Numbered from the stretch's first letter, positions 37,242 through 45,381 are shown. The stretch is DNA of 64,000 nucleotides from Arcticibacter tournemirensis (GCF_006716645.1 NZ_VFPL01000001.1:1364001-1428000); one strand, 5' to 3'. Notes: generated from the sequence alone by a model not told the origin. Translations and numbers: made by a program.

Positions 37242-37970
37242 ATGACGCCGTTCATAGCCGAATTAATAGGTACCATGCTGCTCATCCTTTTAGGGGATGG
37301 GGTAGTGGCCAATGTTGTGTTAAACGATACCAAAGGGAACAATGGTGGCTGGATTGTAATTACCACGGCCTGGGGACTGGCGGTATTTGTAGGAGTGGTG
37401 GTAGCTGGTCCGTATAGTGGCGCCCACCTCAATCCCGCTGTTACTATAGCTCTCGCCATGGCCGGGAAGTTTGCCTGGGGGAGTGTCCTTTCCTATATCA
37501 CCGCGCAGATGCTTGGCGCCTGTCTCGGTGCCTTCCTGGTATGGGTAATGTATTATGATCATTTTCAGCGTACCAATAAGCCCGACTCTGTACTGGCTGT
37601 TTTTTGCACAGGTCCTGCTGTACGCAACTACATTTCGAATATTTCGAGTGAGATCATCGGCGCCTTTGTTCTCATCTTTACCATCTTCTACATTTCCGGT
37701 GCAGAGATCACGCCCAGTAAGACACCGGTTGGCCTGGGTTCAGTTGGAGCTGTGCCCGTGGCGTTCCTCGTTTGGGTAATCGGACTGTCGCTTGGTGGAA
37801 CTACCGGATATGCTATCAATCCTGCGCGCGACTTAGGCCCGCGTTTGATGCATGCCATATTGCCCATTAAGAGTAAGGGGAGTAGTGACTGGTCCTATTC
37901 GTGGATCCCGATTGCCGGACCTGTCATAGGTGCCGCAATAGCTGCGCTGCTTTACATGCAACTTAGATAA
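37242..37970 (+). CDS. glpF: Glycerol uptake facilitator (MIP family)
   Basis: This 242-residue aquaglyceroporin has six membrane helices and the two pore motifs: GAHLNPAVT near residue 60-68 and GYAINPARDLGPR near 188-200. The Asp after the second NPAR is characteristic of glycerol facilitators rather than water-specific channels. It lets glycerol cross the inner membrane for trapping by GlpK, encoded immediately upstream. It ends at a bidirectional hairpin shared with aroB. Confidence 0.95.
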   Translation: MTPFIAELIGTMLLILLGDGVVANVVLNDTKGNNGGWIVITTAWGLAVFVGVVVAGPYSGAHLNPAVTIALAMAGKFAWGSVLSYITAQMLGACLGAFLVWVMYYDHFQRTNKPDSVLAVFCTGPAVRNYISNISSEIIGAFVLIFTIFYISGAEITPSKTPVGLGSVGAVPVAFLVWVIGLSLGGTTGYAINPARDLGPRLMHAILPIKSKGSSDWSYSWIPIAGPVIGAAIAALLYMQLR

Positions 37971-37977
37971 AGTAATG

Positions 37978-37996
37978 ATCCCGGTTCTGCCGGGAT
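37978..37996. terminator. Hairpin between convergent glpF and aroB
   Basis: ATCCCGG pairs with CCGGGAT around ttctg, with weaker A/T pairing outside. It overlaps the aroB stop codon (37,996-37,998) and lies 8 bp beyond the glpF stop. Confidence 0.7.
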
Positions 37997-39063
37997 TATT
38001 GATTTAAAAGGCTGTTATAATAATTGAAGCTTTCGATAATCTGCGTTTCCTCCAGGTATATATTGTAATCGCATTGCCCTATCTCTTTCAATAATGCAAA
38101 GCCGATATTTCCGCTGATATTCTTTTTGTCGTTTTTCATGAACTCCATCACATCACTATAAGAAGATGGCTTAAAAGAATAATCAGGAAAAACAGAACGG
38201 ATATAGCGGATAATTTCTTTTAAATCCTCTTCACCTAAACCATTGTGTTTGTGCGAGAGAAAACTCTCGCAGATCATTCCCAAAGCAATTGCCTCGCCGT
38301 GCAGAAGCGGGTCGCTGTCGTTTTTGAGAGAGTATGTTTCGACCGCATGTCCGATAGTATGACCGAAATTAAGGGTCTTCCTTAGTCCTTTCTCGAAAGG
38401 ATCGGTAGTGACCACGTGATTTTTAATTTCCACCGAACGGTAAATAGCTTCAGCGGGCGGGTCCACAATATCAATATTCTGGATTTGATAGTAATAATCC
38501 TTATCGGCAATCAGGCCATGTTTCACAATTTCAGCAAAGCCCGATACCAGCTGTCTTTTGCTTAAAGTCTTCAGGAATTCCGTAGAGATGAACACCGCCT
38601 TAGGCTGTGTAAAAGTGCCTATAATGTTCTTTATGCTGCCCAGGTCGATGCCCGTTTTACCGCCCACAGAAGCGTCTACCTGCGAAAGCAGGGTGGTAGG
38701 GATCTGTATAAAGTCAATCCCCCGCTTAAAAGTAGAAGCAGCGAAACCACCCATGTCGGTAATAACACCACCTCCAAGGTTAATCAGCAAGCTGTTCCGG
38801 TCGGCGCCAAAGTCGAGGAGCATCTGCCATACGCCAATGCAGTAATCGATATTCTTGTTCTCTTCACCGGGATCTACTTCGATGATGTCGTAATTATCCA
38901 GTTCCGGAAGATATTTGCCGATCAGCGGCAGACAATGTTCCGACGTGTTAAGGTCTGTCAGGAAGAAGACCTTCGAATAGTCAGACGTGTTCAGAAATTC
39001 TTTAAGTGAGGCAAGGCTGTTATCAAAAAAGACGGAGTATCCGTTGCTCTGTATTGGAAGCAT
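37996..39063 (-). CDS. aroB: 3-dehydroquinate synthase
   Basis: AroB cyclises DAHP to 3-dehydroquinate, the second shikimate step. This 355-residue NAD- and metal-dependent enzyme shows INLGGGVITDMGGFAASTFKRGIDFIQIPTTLLSQVDASVGGKTGIDLG (residues about 93-141) and the metal ligands in FAEIVKHGLI near 178 and LNFGHTIGHAVE near 232. It is not part of the pheA operon, being separated from it by glpKF. A small S4 protein gene lies directly upstream with a 1-bp gap. Confidence 0.95.
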   Translation of the reverse strand: MLPIQSNGYSVFFDNSLASLKEFLNTSDYSKVFFLTDLNTSEHCLPLIGKYLPELDNYDIIEVDPGEENKNIDYCIGVWQMLLDFGADRNSLLINLGGGVITDMGGFAASTFKRGIDFIQIPTTLLSQVDASVGGKTGIDLGSIKNIIGTFTQPKAVFISTEFLKTLSKRQLVSGFAEIVKHGLIADKDYYYQIQNIDIVDPPAEAIYRSVEIKNHVVTTDPFEKGLRKTLNFGHTIGHAVETYSLKNDSDPLLHGEAIALGMICESFLSHKHNGLGEEDLKEIIRYIRSVFPDYSFKPSSYSDVMEFMKNDKKNISGNIGFALLKEIGQCDYNIYLEETQIIESFNYYNSLLNQ

Positions 39064-39064
39064 A

Positions 39065-39271
39065 TTATTTTACGACGATTTTTTTACGGTCAAATTCAAT
39101 TATATCACCCCTTTTAACTTTCAGACGTTTCCTGTATTCTACTTCTCCGTTGCACTTCACCAATCCGTCAGAAACGACTATCTGGGCTTCGCCGCCTGTT
39201 TGCACAAGATTCGTAGCCTTCAGCAATTGTATCAGCGGAATAAATTCTCCTGCAAGCTCAAATTCTATCAT
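39065..39271 (-). CDS. Small S4-domain RNA-binding protein
   Basis: This protein of 68 residues resembles the YbcJ/S4-like family of free-standing S4 RNA-binding domains. It shows FELAGEFIPLIQLLKATNLVQTGGEAQ and a Gly-Asp-Ile turn (KRGDIIEFD). The open frame extends 31 codons upstream, but the family begins at MIEFELAGEF, so the Met at 39,271 is chosen. It is followed after 1 bp by aroB and is probably co-transcribed. Its target RNA is unknown. Confidence 0.8.
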   Translation of the reverse strand: MIEFELAGEFIPLIQLLKATNLVQTGGEAQIVVSDGLVKCNGEVEYRKRLKVKRGDIIEFDRKKIVVK

Positions 39272-39370
39272 AGGCACAAATGTATAAAGAATGAATAATA
39301 CTTGATTGGCTAAATAAATGATATTACTCTGTCGTTCTGGCGATAAGTTCAGAATCAGGATCAATTTCCG

Positions 39371-39378
39371 TAAATTTG
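39371..39378 (+). promoter_or_regulatory. -7 element of the proline dehydrogenase gene
   Basis: TAAATTTG matches TAnnTTTG and lies only 4 bases before the ATG (39,383). TTC occurs 20 bp upstream where TTG is expected. The message is predicted to be leaderless. Confidence 0.55.
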
Positions 39379-39382
39379 CTTA

Positions 39383-40591
39383 ATGAATCAGAACTTAGGA
39401 GAAACAATTTCAACAAATATAGATCTTCCGGATTTTAACGATACCGAAATAGCGTTCAAAGGTAAAACCAAGGAAGATCTGAACCGGGCTTATTGGCTGT
39501 TTAAGATCATTTCCAGTAACTTTCTAACGAAAGTGGGGCCGTACCTCACCAATAGCGCAATTAAGTTCGGCCTGCCTGTAATTCCCCTGATAAAGAAAAC
39601 CATCTTTGCGCAGTTCTGCGGGGGCGAAACAATCGAAGAATGTAATGCTACCATCGCGCAGCTCGACAGCGGGAAAGTAGGCACTATACTCGATTATTCG
39701 GTAGAAGGCGAACAACAGGAGAAGAGCTTTATTCATACTACGGAAGAGATCATGGCGATCATCAGGAAGGCAAAAACAGACCCGCGGATTCCGCTTACTG
39801 TTTTCAAGCCTACCGGTGTTGCCCGGTTTGAACTTCTAAAAAAGGTTAGCGCTAAAGCTTCTCTGAGCACGGCAGAGCAGGCAGAATATTTTAAGGTTAA
39901 AGCCCGCATTAACCAGATCTGCCGTCTGGCATATGAGTTAGATGTGCCGGTAATGATTGATGCCGAAGAGTCGTGGATACAGAATGCCATAGATGATATC
40001 GCCACCGAAATGATGCGCACGTATAACAGGGAGCGGGCCATCGTGTATAACACCTACCAGCTTTACCGTAACGACAAGCTCGCCTCCCTTCAGGCCGATA
40101 TTTATCTGGCTGAAACCGATGGCTTTATACTCGGCGCGAAGCTAGTCCGCGGAGCTTATATGGAGAAAGAACGCGAGAGGGCACAGCGTATGGGATATCC
40201 CTCGCCGATCCATGCAAGTAAAGAAGCTACAGACACTGACTACAACGAAGCTATCAAACGTTGTATGAAGCATATTGAACATACTGCATTTGTTGCAGGT
40301 ACGCATAATGAGCAAAGCTGTCGTTTGCTTGCAGAGCTGATAAATGAATACAGGTTGCCCCATAATCATCCTCATATCTGTTTCTCGCAGTTACTAGGGA
40401 TGAGTGATAATTTGAGTTTTAATCTCGGAAGCGCGGGATATAACGTCACCAAGTATGTGCCGTACGGACCGGTGAAGTCGGTATTGCCCTACCTGTTTCG
40501 CCGCGCAGAAGAAAATACGGCGATAGCAGGGCAGACCGGTAGAGAGCTTAAACTGATAGCAGCAGAAAAGGAAAGGCGACGGACGAATTAA
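39383..40591 (+). CDS. Proline dehydrogenase
   Basis: This 402-residue flavoenzyme oxidises proline to pyrroline-5-carboxylate. It is a stand-alone beta/alpha-barrel PRODH rather than the bifunctional PutA. The barrel shows VFKPTGVARFELLKKV near residue 140, PVMIDAEESWIQNAIDD near 190, GFILGAKLVRGAYMEKERERA near 250 (substrate-contacting region) and FAQLLGM-like FSQLLGMSDNLSFNL near 336. The C-terminal RRAEEN motif (FRRAEENTAIAGQ) contacts the proline carboxylate in this family. The P5C dehydrogenase gene is not in the window. Confidence 0.92.
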   Translation: MNQNLGETISTNIDLPDFNDTEIAFKGKTKEDLNRAYWLFKIISSNFLTKVGPYLTNSAIKFGLPVIPLIKKTIFAQFCGGETIEECNATIAQLDSGKVGTILDYSVEGEQQEKSFIHTTEEIMAIIRKAKTDPRIPLTVFKPTGVARFELLKKVSAKASLSTAEQAEYFKVKARINQICRLAYELDVPVMIDAEESWIQNAIDDIATEMMRTYNRERAIVYNTYQLYRNDKLASLQADIYLAETDGFILGAKLVRGAYMEKERERAQRMGYPSPIHASKEATDTDYNEAIKRCMKHIEHTAFVAGTHNEQSCRLLAELINEYRLPHNHPHICFSQLLGMSDNLSFNLGSAGYNVTKYVPYGPVKSVLPYLFRRAEENTAIAGQTGRELKLIAAEKERRRTN

Positions 40592-40893
40592 TCCGGCGTA
40601 TTCAGTTTCTTTAAAAGTTCTTCGGAAATGTCGTCAGAGTAAACTCCATAGGCGTTTACAAAAACTCCTTTTACATTGTACTTATCCGACCTGATTCCAT
40701 AAACGATGGAATTGTCACCAGGATCAGACATCCCTTCAAAGCGGTGAACCTCGCAAATGCTGAAGTCTTCGGGCTGAAGGACTATGTTTTCGCTGCTGTT
40801 GTGTAAAACTCCATTAGCAAGATTGAAATCTAGGGTAAAGCCCCGCTGTTTTAAGCCGTCGAGGGCTTCAACCATTGTTTGATAATTTTCCAT
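40588..40893 (-). CDS. Conserved small protein of unknown function
   Basis: This 101-residue acidic protein (EALDGLKQRGFTLDFNL, EDFSICEVHRFEGMSDPGDNSIVYGIRS, VKGVFVNAYGVYSD) belongs to a small Bacteroidota family. I recall such proteins being labelled phosphoribosylpyrophosphate synthetase in databases, but the sequence has no PRPP-synthetase motif, so I assign no function. The stop overlaps that of the convergent proline dehydrogenase gene by 4 bp. Confidence 0.7.
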   Translation of the reverse strand: MENYQTMVEALDGLKQRGFTLDFNLANGVLHNSSENIVLQPEDFSICEVHRFEGMSDPGDNSIVYGIRSDKYNVKGVFVNAYGVYSDDISEELLKKLNTPD

Positions 40894-40944
40894 ACCGCAA
40901 TAACAATGGTTTCAAGATTTTTGTTTAACAAGTAAACCAGGCCT

Positions 40945-41583
40945 TTATGGTTTTAGCAGTCCCGATCTGTAAAGGAATTTTTCCAGTGAATCGTCCTTTG
41001 TCCTCAGATGCGTATGAAGACCAAGCTCCTGACCGGTTTTAAGGTGTTGGGGACTGTCGTCGATAAACAGCGTTTCAGCAGGGTTGAGATTATTTTCATT
41101 TAACACCAGCTCAAATATTTCGCGGTTAGGCTTACGCATCCTCACGAGGTGCGAATAGTAAACCTTCTCGAAGAAGACATCGTTCGATTCCACCTGGTAT
41201 TCGCGTTTTAAGTAATCGGAAATGTAGTCGAGATGAATCTCATTAATGTTGCTGAGCAGGAATGTGCGGTATTGCGCTTTTGCTTTCAGTAACAGTTCGT
41301 GGTGGACCGGCGGCACACCAATCAGGAGGCTGGTCCATGCGTTGTCAATCTGCTCGTCGGTAAGCTCCGGCTTTTGGGTGATCCTTCTGATGCCGTCGCG
41401 AAACTCAGCCGAAGTAATGTTTCCCTTTTCAAACTCATCGAACAGCGGATCATGTCCGGAGTGAGCAAAAAAGCGCTCCACGTTTTTAATTCCAAGGTCA
41501 GTAAAGGTGTGTTGAGTCTTAAGAAAATCGATCAGGAAGATCACGTTACCGTAATCGAAGATGATGTTTTTAATATGCTGCAT
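40945..41583 (-). CDS. HAD-superfamily phosphatase
   Basis: This 212-residue protein is a HAD subfamily IA hydrolase. Motif I is IFDYGNVIFLID (residues 8-19), where the nucleophile Asp is present but the second Asp of DxD is replaced by Gly-Asn, as in YihX-like relatives. Motif II is the LLSNINE strand near 110, motif III the Lys in RMRKPNREIFE near 150, and motif IV FIDDSPQHL near 175. The substrate is unknown, probably a sugar phosphate. Single-gene unit at the edge of the accessory island. Confidence 0.87.
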   Translation of the reverse strand: MQHIKNIIFDYGNVIFLIDFLKTQHTFTDLGIKNVERFFAHSGHDPLFDEFEKGNITSAEFRDGIRRITQKPELTDEQIDNAWTSLLIGVPPVHHELLLKAKAQYRTFLLSNINEIHLDYISDYLKREYQVESNDVFFEKVYYSHLVRMRKPNREIFELVLNENNLNPAETLFIDDSPQHLKTGQELGLHTHLRTKDDSLEKFLYRSGLLKP

Positions 41584-41666
41584 ACCGCAAAGTTAAGAGG
41601 CTGCGACGAAAAAACCGTCCATGCTTAACGATAACGCACATTTTTGCCTCTTTTTTATTTACAGTT

Positions 41667-41696
41667 TTGCGAAATTGAAAGGAATAACTACATTTG
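41667..41696 (+). promoter_or_regulatory. Promoter of the truncated tRNA-Met copy
   Basis: TTG (41,667-41,669), 19 bp and TACATTTG (41,689-41,696) form a consensus promoter. It resembles the promoter of the intact tRNA, including the GCGAAA after TTG, so promoter and tRNA appear to have been duplicated together. Confidence 0.75.
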
Positions 41697-41726
41697 CACA
41701 CGCAAAAAATGAAAGTTTTAGCAGCT

Positions 41727-41770
41727 GCGCCTATAGCTCAGTCGGTTAGAGTAGAAGACTCATAATCTAC
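41727..41770 (+). pseudogene. Truncated tRNA-Met copy (5' half)
   Basis: The sequence from the acceptor 5' strand (GCGCCTA) through D arm and anticodon (actCATaatct) matches the intact tRNA at 41,912. It breaks off after the anticodon stem: no T arm or 3' acceptor strand follows. It is a non-functional half tRNA. Confidence 0.8.
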
Positions 41771-41809
41771 GGGCTAAAGTATTGAAAGCAAGGGATTTAG
41801 ATGCAATAT

Positions 41810-41838
41810 CTTTGAAAATCATTTGGAGTTTTTCAAAG
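41810..41838. repeat. 9-bp inverted repeat in the tRNA spacer
   Basis: ctttgaaaa (41,810-41,818) pairs with ttttcaaag (41,830-41,838). It lies between the half tRNA and the intact tRNA promoter and could be a terminator for the first copy. Confidence 0.55.
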
Positions 41839-41851
41839 GACAAGAATGGTG

Positions 41852-41881
41852 TTGCGAAACTAAAAAAATTGCCTAAATTTG
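41852..41881 (+). promoter_or_regulatory. Promoter of tRNA-Met
   Basis: TTG (41,852-41,854), 19 bp and TAAATTTG (41,874-41,881) match the consensus exactly. The tRNA begins 30 bases downstream. Confidence 0.82.
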
Positions 41882-41911
41882 CCTCACGCAGGTAGCAAAA
41901 AAAATGCGTAA

Positions 41912-41985
41912 GGGCCTATAGCTCAGTTGGTTAGAGTAGGAGACTCATAATCTCTTGGTCGCTGGTTCGAGCCCAGCTGGGCCCA
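41912..41985 (+). tRNA. tRNA-Met (CAT), elongator type
   Basis: The acceptor GGGCCTA pairs with TGGGCCC (one G-U), the anticodon loop is ctCATaa, and the T arm GCTGG/CCAGC is perfect with ttcgagc loop. The 1-72 position is a G-C pair, unlike initiator tRNA. A lysidine-modified tRNA-Ile with CAT cannot be excluded. The discriminator is A. An integrase gene follows, so the 3' end is a probable attachment site. Confidence 0.92.
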
Positions 41986-41989
41986 CTAT

Positions 41990-42027
41990 AAAACCGCCTA
42001 ACGAAGAAATTCGGAGGCGGTTTTTTT
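41990..42027 (+). terminator. Terminator of tRNA-Met
   Basis: AAAACCGCCT pairs with AGGCGGTTTT (42,015-42,024) and is followed by more T. It directly follows the tRNA. Confidence 0.88.
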
Positions 42028-42168
42028 GTTTTTCTGGTGCTGATTACCGTCAGCAACTATGCTTTGAGGAAACCCCTTTAAAGCAGGTTTTACATAATTT
42101 TTTGTTAAACTTTACGCAAAACCGTAACAAATACGTAACGGAAATTTTTGCGTGCTAAAAAGAAAATT

Positions 42169-43470
42169 ATGGCAACCGTAAGCGCAAAGGTTTATGAACA
42201 CCACAAGAAAGCAGATGGCACCTACAACGTAAAAATCTGTGTCCATCACAAAGACCAAAGAAAGTTTATTGACACCAATCATTATGTAGTCAAGAAACAA
42301 TTAACGGCAAAACTAAAGATCAAAGACAACTTTGTCATTGATCTGATCGACGACCAGCTGAAAGGCTACCGCAAAATCATCGGCGAACTCGGCGAAAAAC
42401 TCAACTTCTTTAATGCGGAATCTTTAAGGGATTACCTGCGGGACAAAGACGCCGACGTAGATTTTATCAAGTTCTGTGCGGTACATATCGAACAGAGCGA
42501 AAAAGACGGAAGAAAGGGTACTGCGCACAACCATCGTGTGGTACGTAACAGCCTGGTCGATTATTTTAAAAGGGAAGCTGTATCCGTAACAGAAATCAAT
42601 TCAAATATGCTGCTTTCCTATGAGCGCTTTTTGAGAAGTGAGCGTATAATGATACGCCCAAGCGGACAGAAAAACATCACTAAACAAACAAAAAGTAAGG
42701 GATTGTCTGATAGTGGACTTTATAATCACATGCGTGATCTGCGTACCCTGTTCAATGCCGCCCGCGATATGTATAATAACGAAGACCTGGGCATTTACCG
42801 AGTCAGACATTACCCATTTAAAAAGTACAAAATAGGCTCCGCCCCACTTACAAAAAAGAGGAATAATACTTTAGAGCAAGTAAGGATCATCCGCTATTGT
42901 GTAACCAAACCCGGAAGCCGGGTAGAATTGGCGAAAGAACTCTATATGCTTTCGTTCTACCTATGCGGCATGAATGCGGTGGATTTGTATCATTTGACAA
43001 AAGAAAATATCAGGAACGGAAGAATAGATTATAATCGTTCCAAAACAGAAGGCCAGAGAAAGGATAATGCTTTTATTAGCATCAAAATAGTCGATGAAGC
43101 CAGACCTTTGCTGGAAAAATACATAGAAAGGCTTTCTGTACGCTATGTAAATTCTGATGGACTGAACAAAGCCCTAGGAATGGGAATGAAACAGCTGCGG
43201 AAGATTACAGGCTTAAATGAACTTACAGTTTATTGGGCAAGGCACACTTTTGCTACTATCGCCCGCAATTCCTGTAGAATGAGTAAAGACGATGTAGCCC
43301 AAGCGTTAAATCATATAGACAGCGAACACACTACTACTGACATCTACATTGAAAAGGATTGGGGCATTGTTGACGAAGTGCAAATTAAGGTCATCACCTT
43401 ACTAAGAAAGTTAGATATGAAGATCGTTGCTCAGCAAAGGAAATTAGCTGCATCAAAGCAGGCCGCATAA
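42169..43470 (+). CDS. Tyrosine site-specific recombinase (integrase)
   Basis: This protein of 433 residues (from the Met in MATVSAKVYEHHK) has the Bacteroidota integrase layout. There is an N-terminal arm-binding domain (residues 1-90), a SAM-like core-binding domain (about 100-215) and a C-terminal catalytic domain (about 230-410). In the catalytic domain the usual first Arg position reads LCGMNAVDLYHL, without Arg. The HxxR box reads YWARHTFAT and keeps Arg, the next His is in ALNHID, and the nucleophile Tyr in TTDIYIEKDW. Loss of the first Arg is known in IntDOT-type enzymes. The upstream in-frame ATG at 42,148 would add seven Lys-rich residues and is less likely. It presumably inserted the island into the neighbouring tRNA-Met. 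Confidence 0.93.
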   Translation: MATVSAKVYEHHKKADGTYNVKICVHHKDQRKFIDTNHYVVKKQLTAKLKIKDNFVIDLIDDQLKGYRKIIGELGEKLNFFNAESLRDYLRDKDADVDFIKFCAVHIEQSEKDGRKGTAHNHRVVRNSLVDYFKREAVSVTEINSNMLLSYERFLRSERIMIRPSGQKNITKQTKSKGLSDSGLYNHMRDLRTLFNAARDMYNNEDLGIYRVRHYPFKKYKIGSAPLTKKRNNTLEQVRIIRYCVTKPGSRVELAKELYMLSFYLCGMNAVDLYHLTKENIRNGRIDYNRSKTEGQRKDNAFISIKIVDEARPLLEKYIERLSVRYVNSDGLNKALGMGMKQLRKITGLNELTVYWARHTFATIARNSCRMSKDDVAQALNHIDSEHTTTDIYIEKDWGIVDEVQIKVITLLRKLDMKIVAQQRKLAASKQAA

Positions 43471-43479
43471 AAACTGACA

Positions 43480-43510
43480 CCTGCATGGTTCAAAAAATAA
43501 CCCATGCAGG
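43480..43510. terminator. Hairpin after the integrase gene
   Basis: CCTGCATGG (43,480-43,488) pairs with CCATGCAGG (43,502-43,510) around 13 bases. There is no T-tract, so termination is uncertain. Confidence 0.5.
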
Positions 43511-43547
43511 TCTATAAACTTAATTGAAAACTCTAAGTTTGAAAATC

Positions 43548-43676
43548 ATGAAAACTCTGATTTTGTTTTTCCTAACCTGTATCATAGGTACGGGCGCATT
43601 TCTGGCCGGAACAACTATGAAAAACCCGTTACCTGCCTTTATAGTGGCATTCGGTATGGACGCTGTTTCTTTATAG
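43548..43676 (+). CDS. Small membrane protein, 42 residues
   Basis: An ATG at 43,548 opens a 42-codon frame. Its product has a hydrophobic segment (LILFFLTCIIGTGAFLAG), a short TTMKNPLPA linker and a second hydrophobic stretch (FIVAFGMDAVSL). No family is recognised. Its composition suggests a genuine small membrane protein or the start of a truncated one, since it ends abruptly inside the second segment. Confidence 0.5.
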   Translation: MKTLILFFLTCIIGTGAFLAGTTMKNPLPAFIVAFGMDAVSL

Positions 43677-43693
43677 AATAGGTAAAAGATAGT

Positions 43694-44112
43694 CTATAAC
43701 GAACCTAGGATGTGAGCACCGAAGGAGCCATTCCATACAGCTCTTGAAGCGTAAGAAAAAATGCGAGAGATTCTCAAATCCCAAATCTGGTTATATTTCT
43801 GACGCCGTTTTTCTTCTTCCGTTATTAGATAATGAGCCTCTTTTAACCTTCGCTTCCGTAACCATCGATGGAGCGTATTATCAAATAGTTGTTTAAATCA
43901 CGTTTGAATGTTGTAATACCTTGAACGGCTAGATAAGCAACCTTTCTAAAAAAACATTTAAATGATAGCTCTTAATAGATTCTTCCGGGTTTATCTTATA
44001 AGGTTCCGTAAAATCAAATAAGATGTTATTTAAATCGGGCTTTGATTGACGAACATGATAGCATCACATGTTTCATATAGTTCTACACTTTCTCGTTCAT
44101 GACAGTTGTTGC
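43694..44112 (-). pseudogene. Decayed AraC-family regulator
   Basis: On the minus strand three frames together spell an AraC-type protein. ELYETCDAI and LFDFTEPYKINPEES are followed by a stop, then VQGITTFKRDLNN in another frame. RWLRKRRLKEAHYLI follows in a third, then a degraded last helix (RISRIFSYASRAVWNG). The TFKRDxxxxF...RWLxxxRLxEA pattern is the diagnostic AraC double helix-turn-helix of Bacteroidota. At least two frameshifts and one stop make it non-functional. Confidence 0.75.
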
Positions 44113-44175
44113 TACTGTGATTTATATTTCAATTTAATGTGATGCGCATCATTTTAATCTTACTAACAAAAAGAC

Positions 44176-44216
44176 TATCTTTGGTATAGTAAGAGTCCTT
44201 CAAGGAAGGATTCTTA
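44176..44216 (+). promoter_or_regulatory. Promoter and leader hairpin of the metal cluster
   Basis: TATCTTTG (44,176-44,183) matches TAnnTTTG and is followed at once by a 12-bp hairpin (44,190-44,201 with 44,205-44,216, one G-U pair). Both lie 35-75 bp before the first metal-cluster gene. No TTG is seen at the ideal distance. Confidence 0.5.
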
Positions 44217-44251
44217 CAAAGAAACCAATCGAGAAATAATATATATTGGTA

Positions 44252-44638
44252 ATGAAAAAGTTTACAATCACATTGATAGCGATCTTGTACCTTGGGGTAT
44301 CCTCAGGAGCAAGTATAACTTTTCATTATTGTATAGGACAAATTATTTCTTGGAGTTTTTCCTCCAAAAATTTAGATAACTGCAAGGGATGTGGTAATCA
44401 TACCGGAGATGCAAAATGCTGCAAAAACGTTCGGCTGGAACTGAAAACAAAAAGTGAGCAAAGCAAACCTGATGATTCCTTGCTGTTTGGAAATTTTTAC
44501 CATCTCCAGTCTTCAGAAGCCTTTAACTTTAAGATTGCGGAAACCTATTCCACTGTATTATGTGGAAGTGTTCATAGTAAGGACTTAAGATCGACTTCTG
44601 TTCCGATCTTTATACGCAACTGCACTTTTCAAATTTGA
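44252..44638 (+). CDS. HYC_CC_PP-type small secreted protein
   Basis: This 128-residue protein (Met at 44,252; a Met two codons earlier is possible) has a hydrophobic N-terminus. A FHYCIGQ motif near residue 25 and a cysteine cluster CKGCGNHTGDAKCCKN near 45-60 follow. The HYC...CC pattern is that of a Bacteroidota family repeatedly found next to heavy-metal efflux genes. The spaced Cys and His suggest copper or silver binding in the periplasm. It opens the cluster; the HMA protein gene follows 150 bp downstream. Confidence 0.72.
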   Translation: MKKFTITLIAILYLGVSSGASITFHYCIGQIISWSFSSKNLDNCKGCGNHTGDAKCCKNVRLELKTKSEQSKPDDSLLFGNFYHLQSSEAFNFKIAETYSTVLCGSVHSKDLRSTSVPIFIRNCTFQI

Positions 44639-44789
44639 TCTCTCTCTTCTTTCAACCAGTTTAAATTTTAGCAGGACGAAGCAGTATGCCCTGTTATAAG
44701 CTCTTTATTCTGCAAAGGTGTAGTTCTATTGTGCCATTAGGGCACAGCGACTTGCCATACACACTATTTCATTAAATAATATTAAAAAC

Positions 44790-45200
44790 ATGAAAATAAC
44801 TAAATTTATAGGTATGATCTTATTATGCCTTATAGGACTTAATTCGTTTGCACAATTAACTAAAACCTCATTTGAAGTATCTGGCAAGTGTCTGGAATGT
44901 AAGAAGAGAATTGAAAATTCACTAAAAGTACTAGGCGTGACCAGCGCAGATTGGAATGTAAACAGTCAGATTTTATCTGTTAGTTATGATCCGAAAGCCA
45001 TTAAGCTTAATAAGCTACAGAAACTCATATCAAACGCGGGGCACGATACTCCCAAATTCAGGGCAGATCAGGATGTGTATAATTCACTTCCTGCTTGCTG
45101 TAAATATGAACGTATGACTTATTCCAAGTCAAAAAACGAAGGCAGTGCTAATGATATGCCGGGTATGCCAGATATGAGCGGCCATTCGGGGCATCATTAA
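44790..45200 (+). CDS. Secreted heavy-metal-associated (HMA) domain protein
   Basis: This 136-residue protein has a signal peptide (to about SFAQ, residue 22) and an HMA fold. The metal-binding loop is VSGKCLECKKRIENSL (CxxC near residues 34-37), followed by VTSADWNVNSQILSVSYDP and ISNAGHDTPKFRAD. The tail has a CC pair (PACCKYERMTY) and a Met/His-rich end (MPGMPDMSGHSGHH). It probably captures Cu(I) or Ag(I) in the periplasm and hands it to the efflux pump encoded downstream. Confidence 0.88.
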   Translation: MKITKFIGMILLCLIGLNSFAQLTKTSFEVSGKCLECKKRIENSLKVLGVTSADWNVNSQILSVSYDPKAIKLNKLQKLISNAGHDTPKFRADQDVYNSLPACCKYERMTYSKSKNEGSANDMPGMPDMSGHSGHH

Positions 45201-45240
45201 ATAAGGAAGAAGAAAAGAAAAGGAGAATAGGCAGTTGCTT

Positions 45241-45268
45241 ATCCCACAGCTAAAGAAAGCTGTGGGAT
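45241..45268. terminator. Hairpin between the HMA and HGW-protein genes
   Basis: An 11-bp perfect stem (45,241-45,251 with 45,258-45,268) around a 6-base loop follows the HMA gene by 40 bp. T-rich sequence after it is short. Confidence 0.65.
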
Positions 45269-45381
45269 ATAAGTTTCAAGTAAGCTATTCAGCCACTTAA
45301 GAGCAATTATAAAAGAATGAGCATACAACGTTATAGGTGTCAAATCCTCTAATCCACTAGAAAATTTATAAAATCGAAAAC

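Noticed and set aside
41727-41985. Reading the half tRNA plus the following DNA as an intron-containing tRNA
   Set aside because: No T arm or complementary acceptor strand lies before the second, intact tRNA, and no group I intron core is visible in the short spacer.
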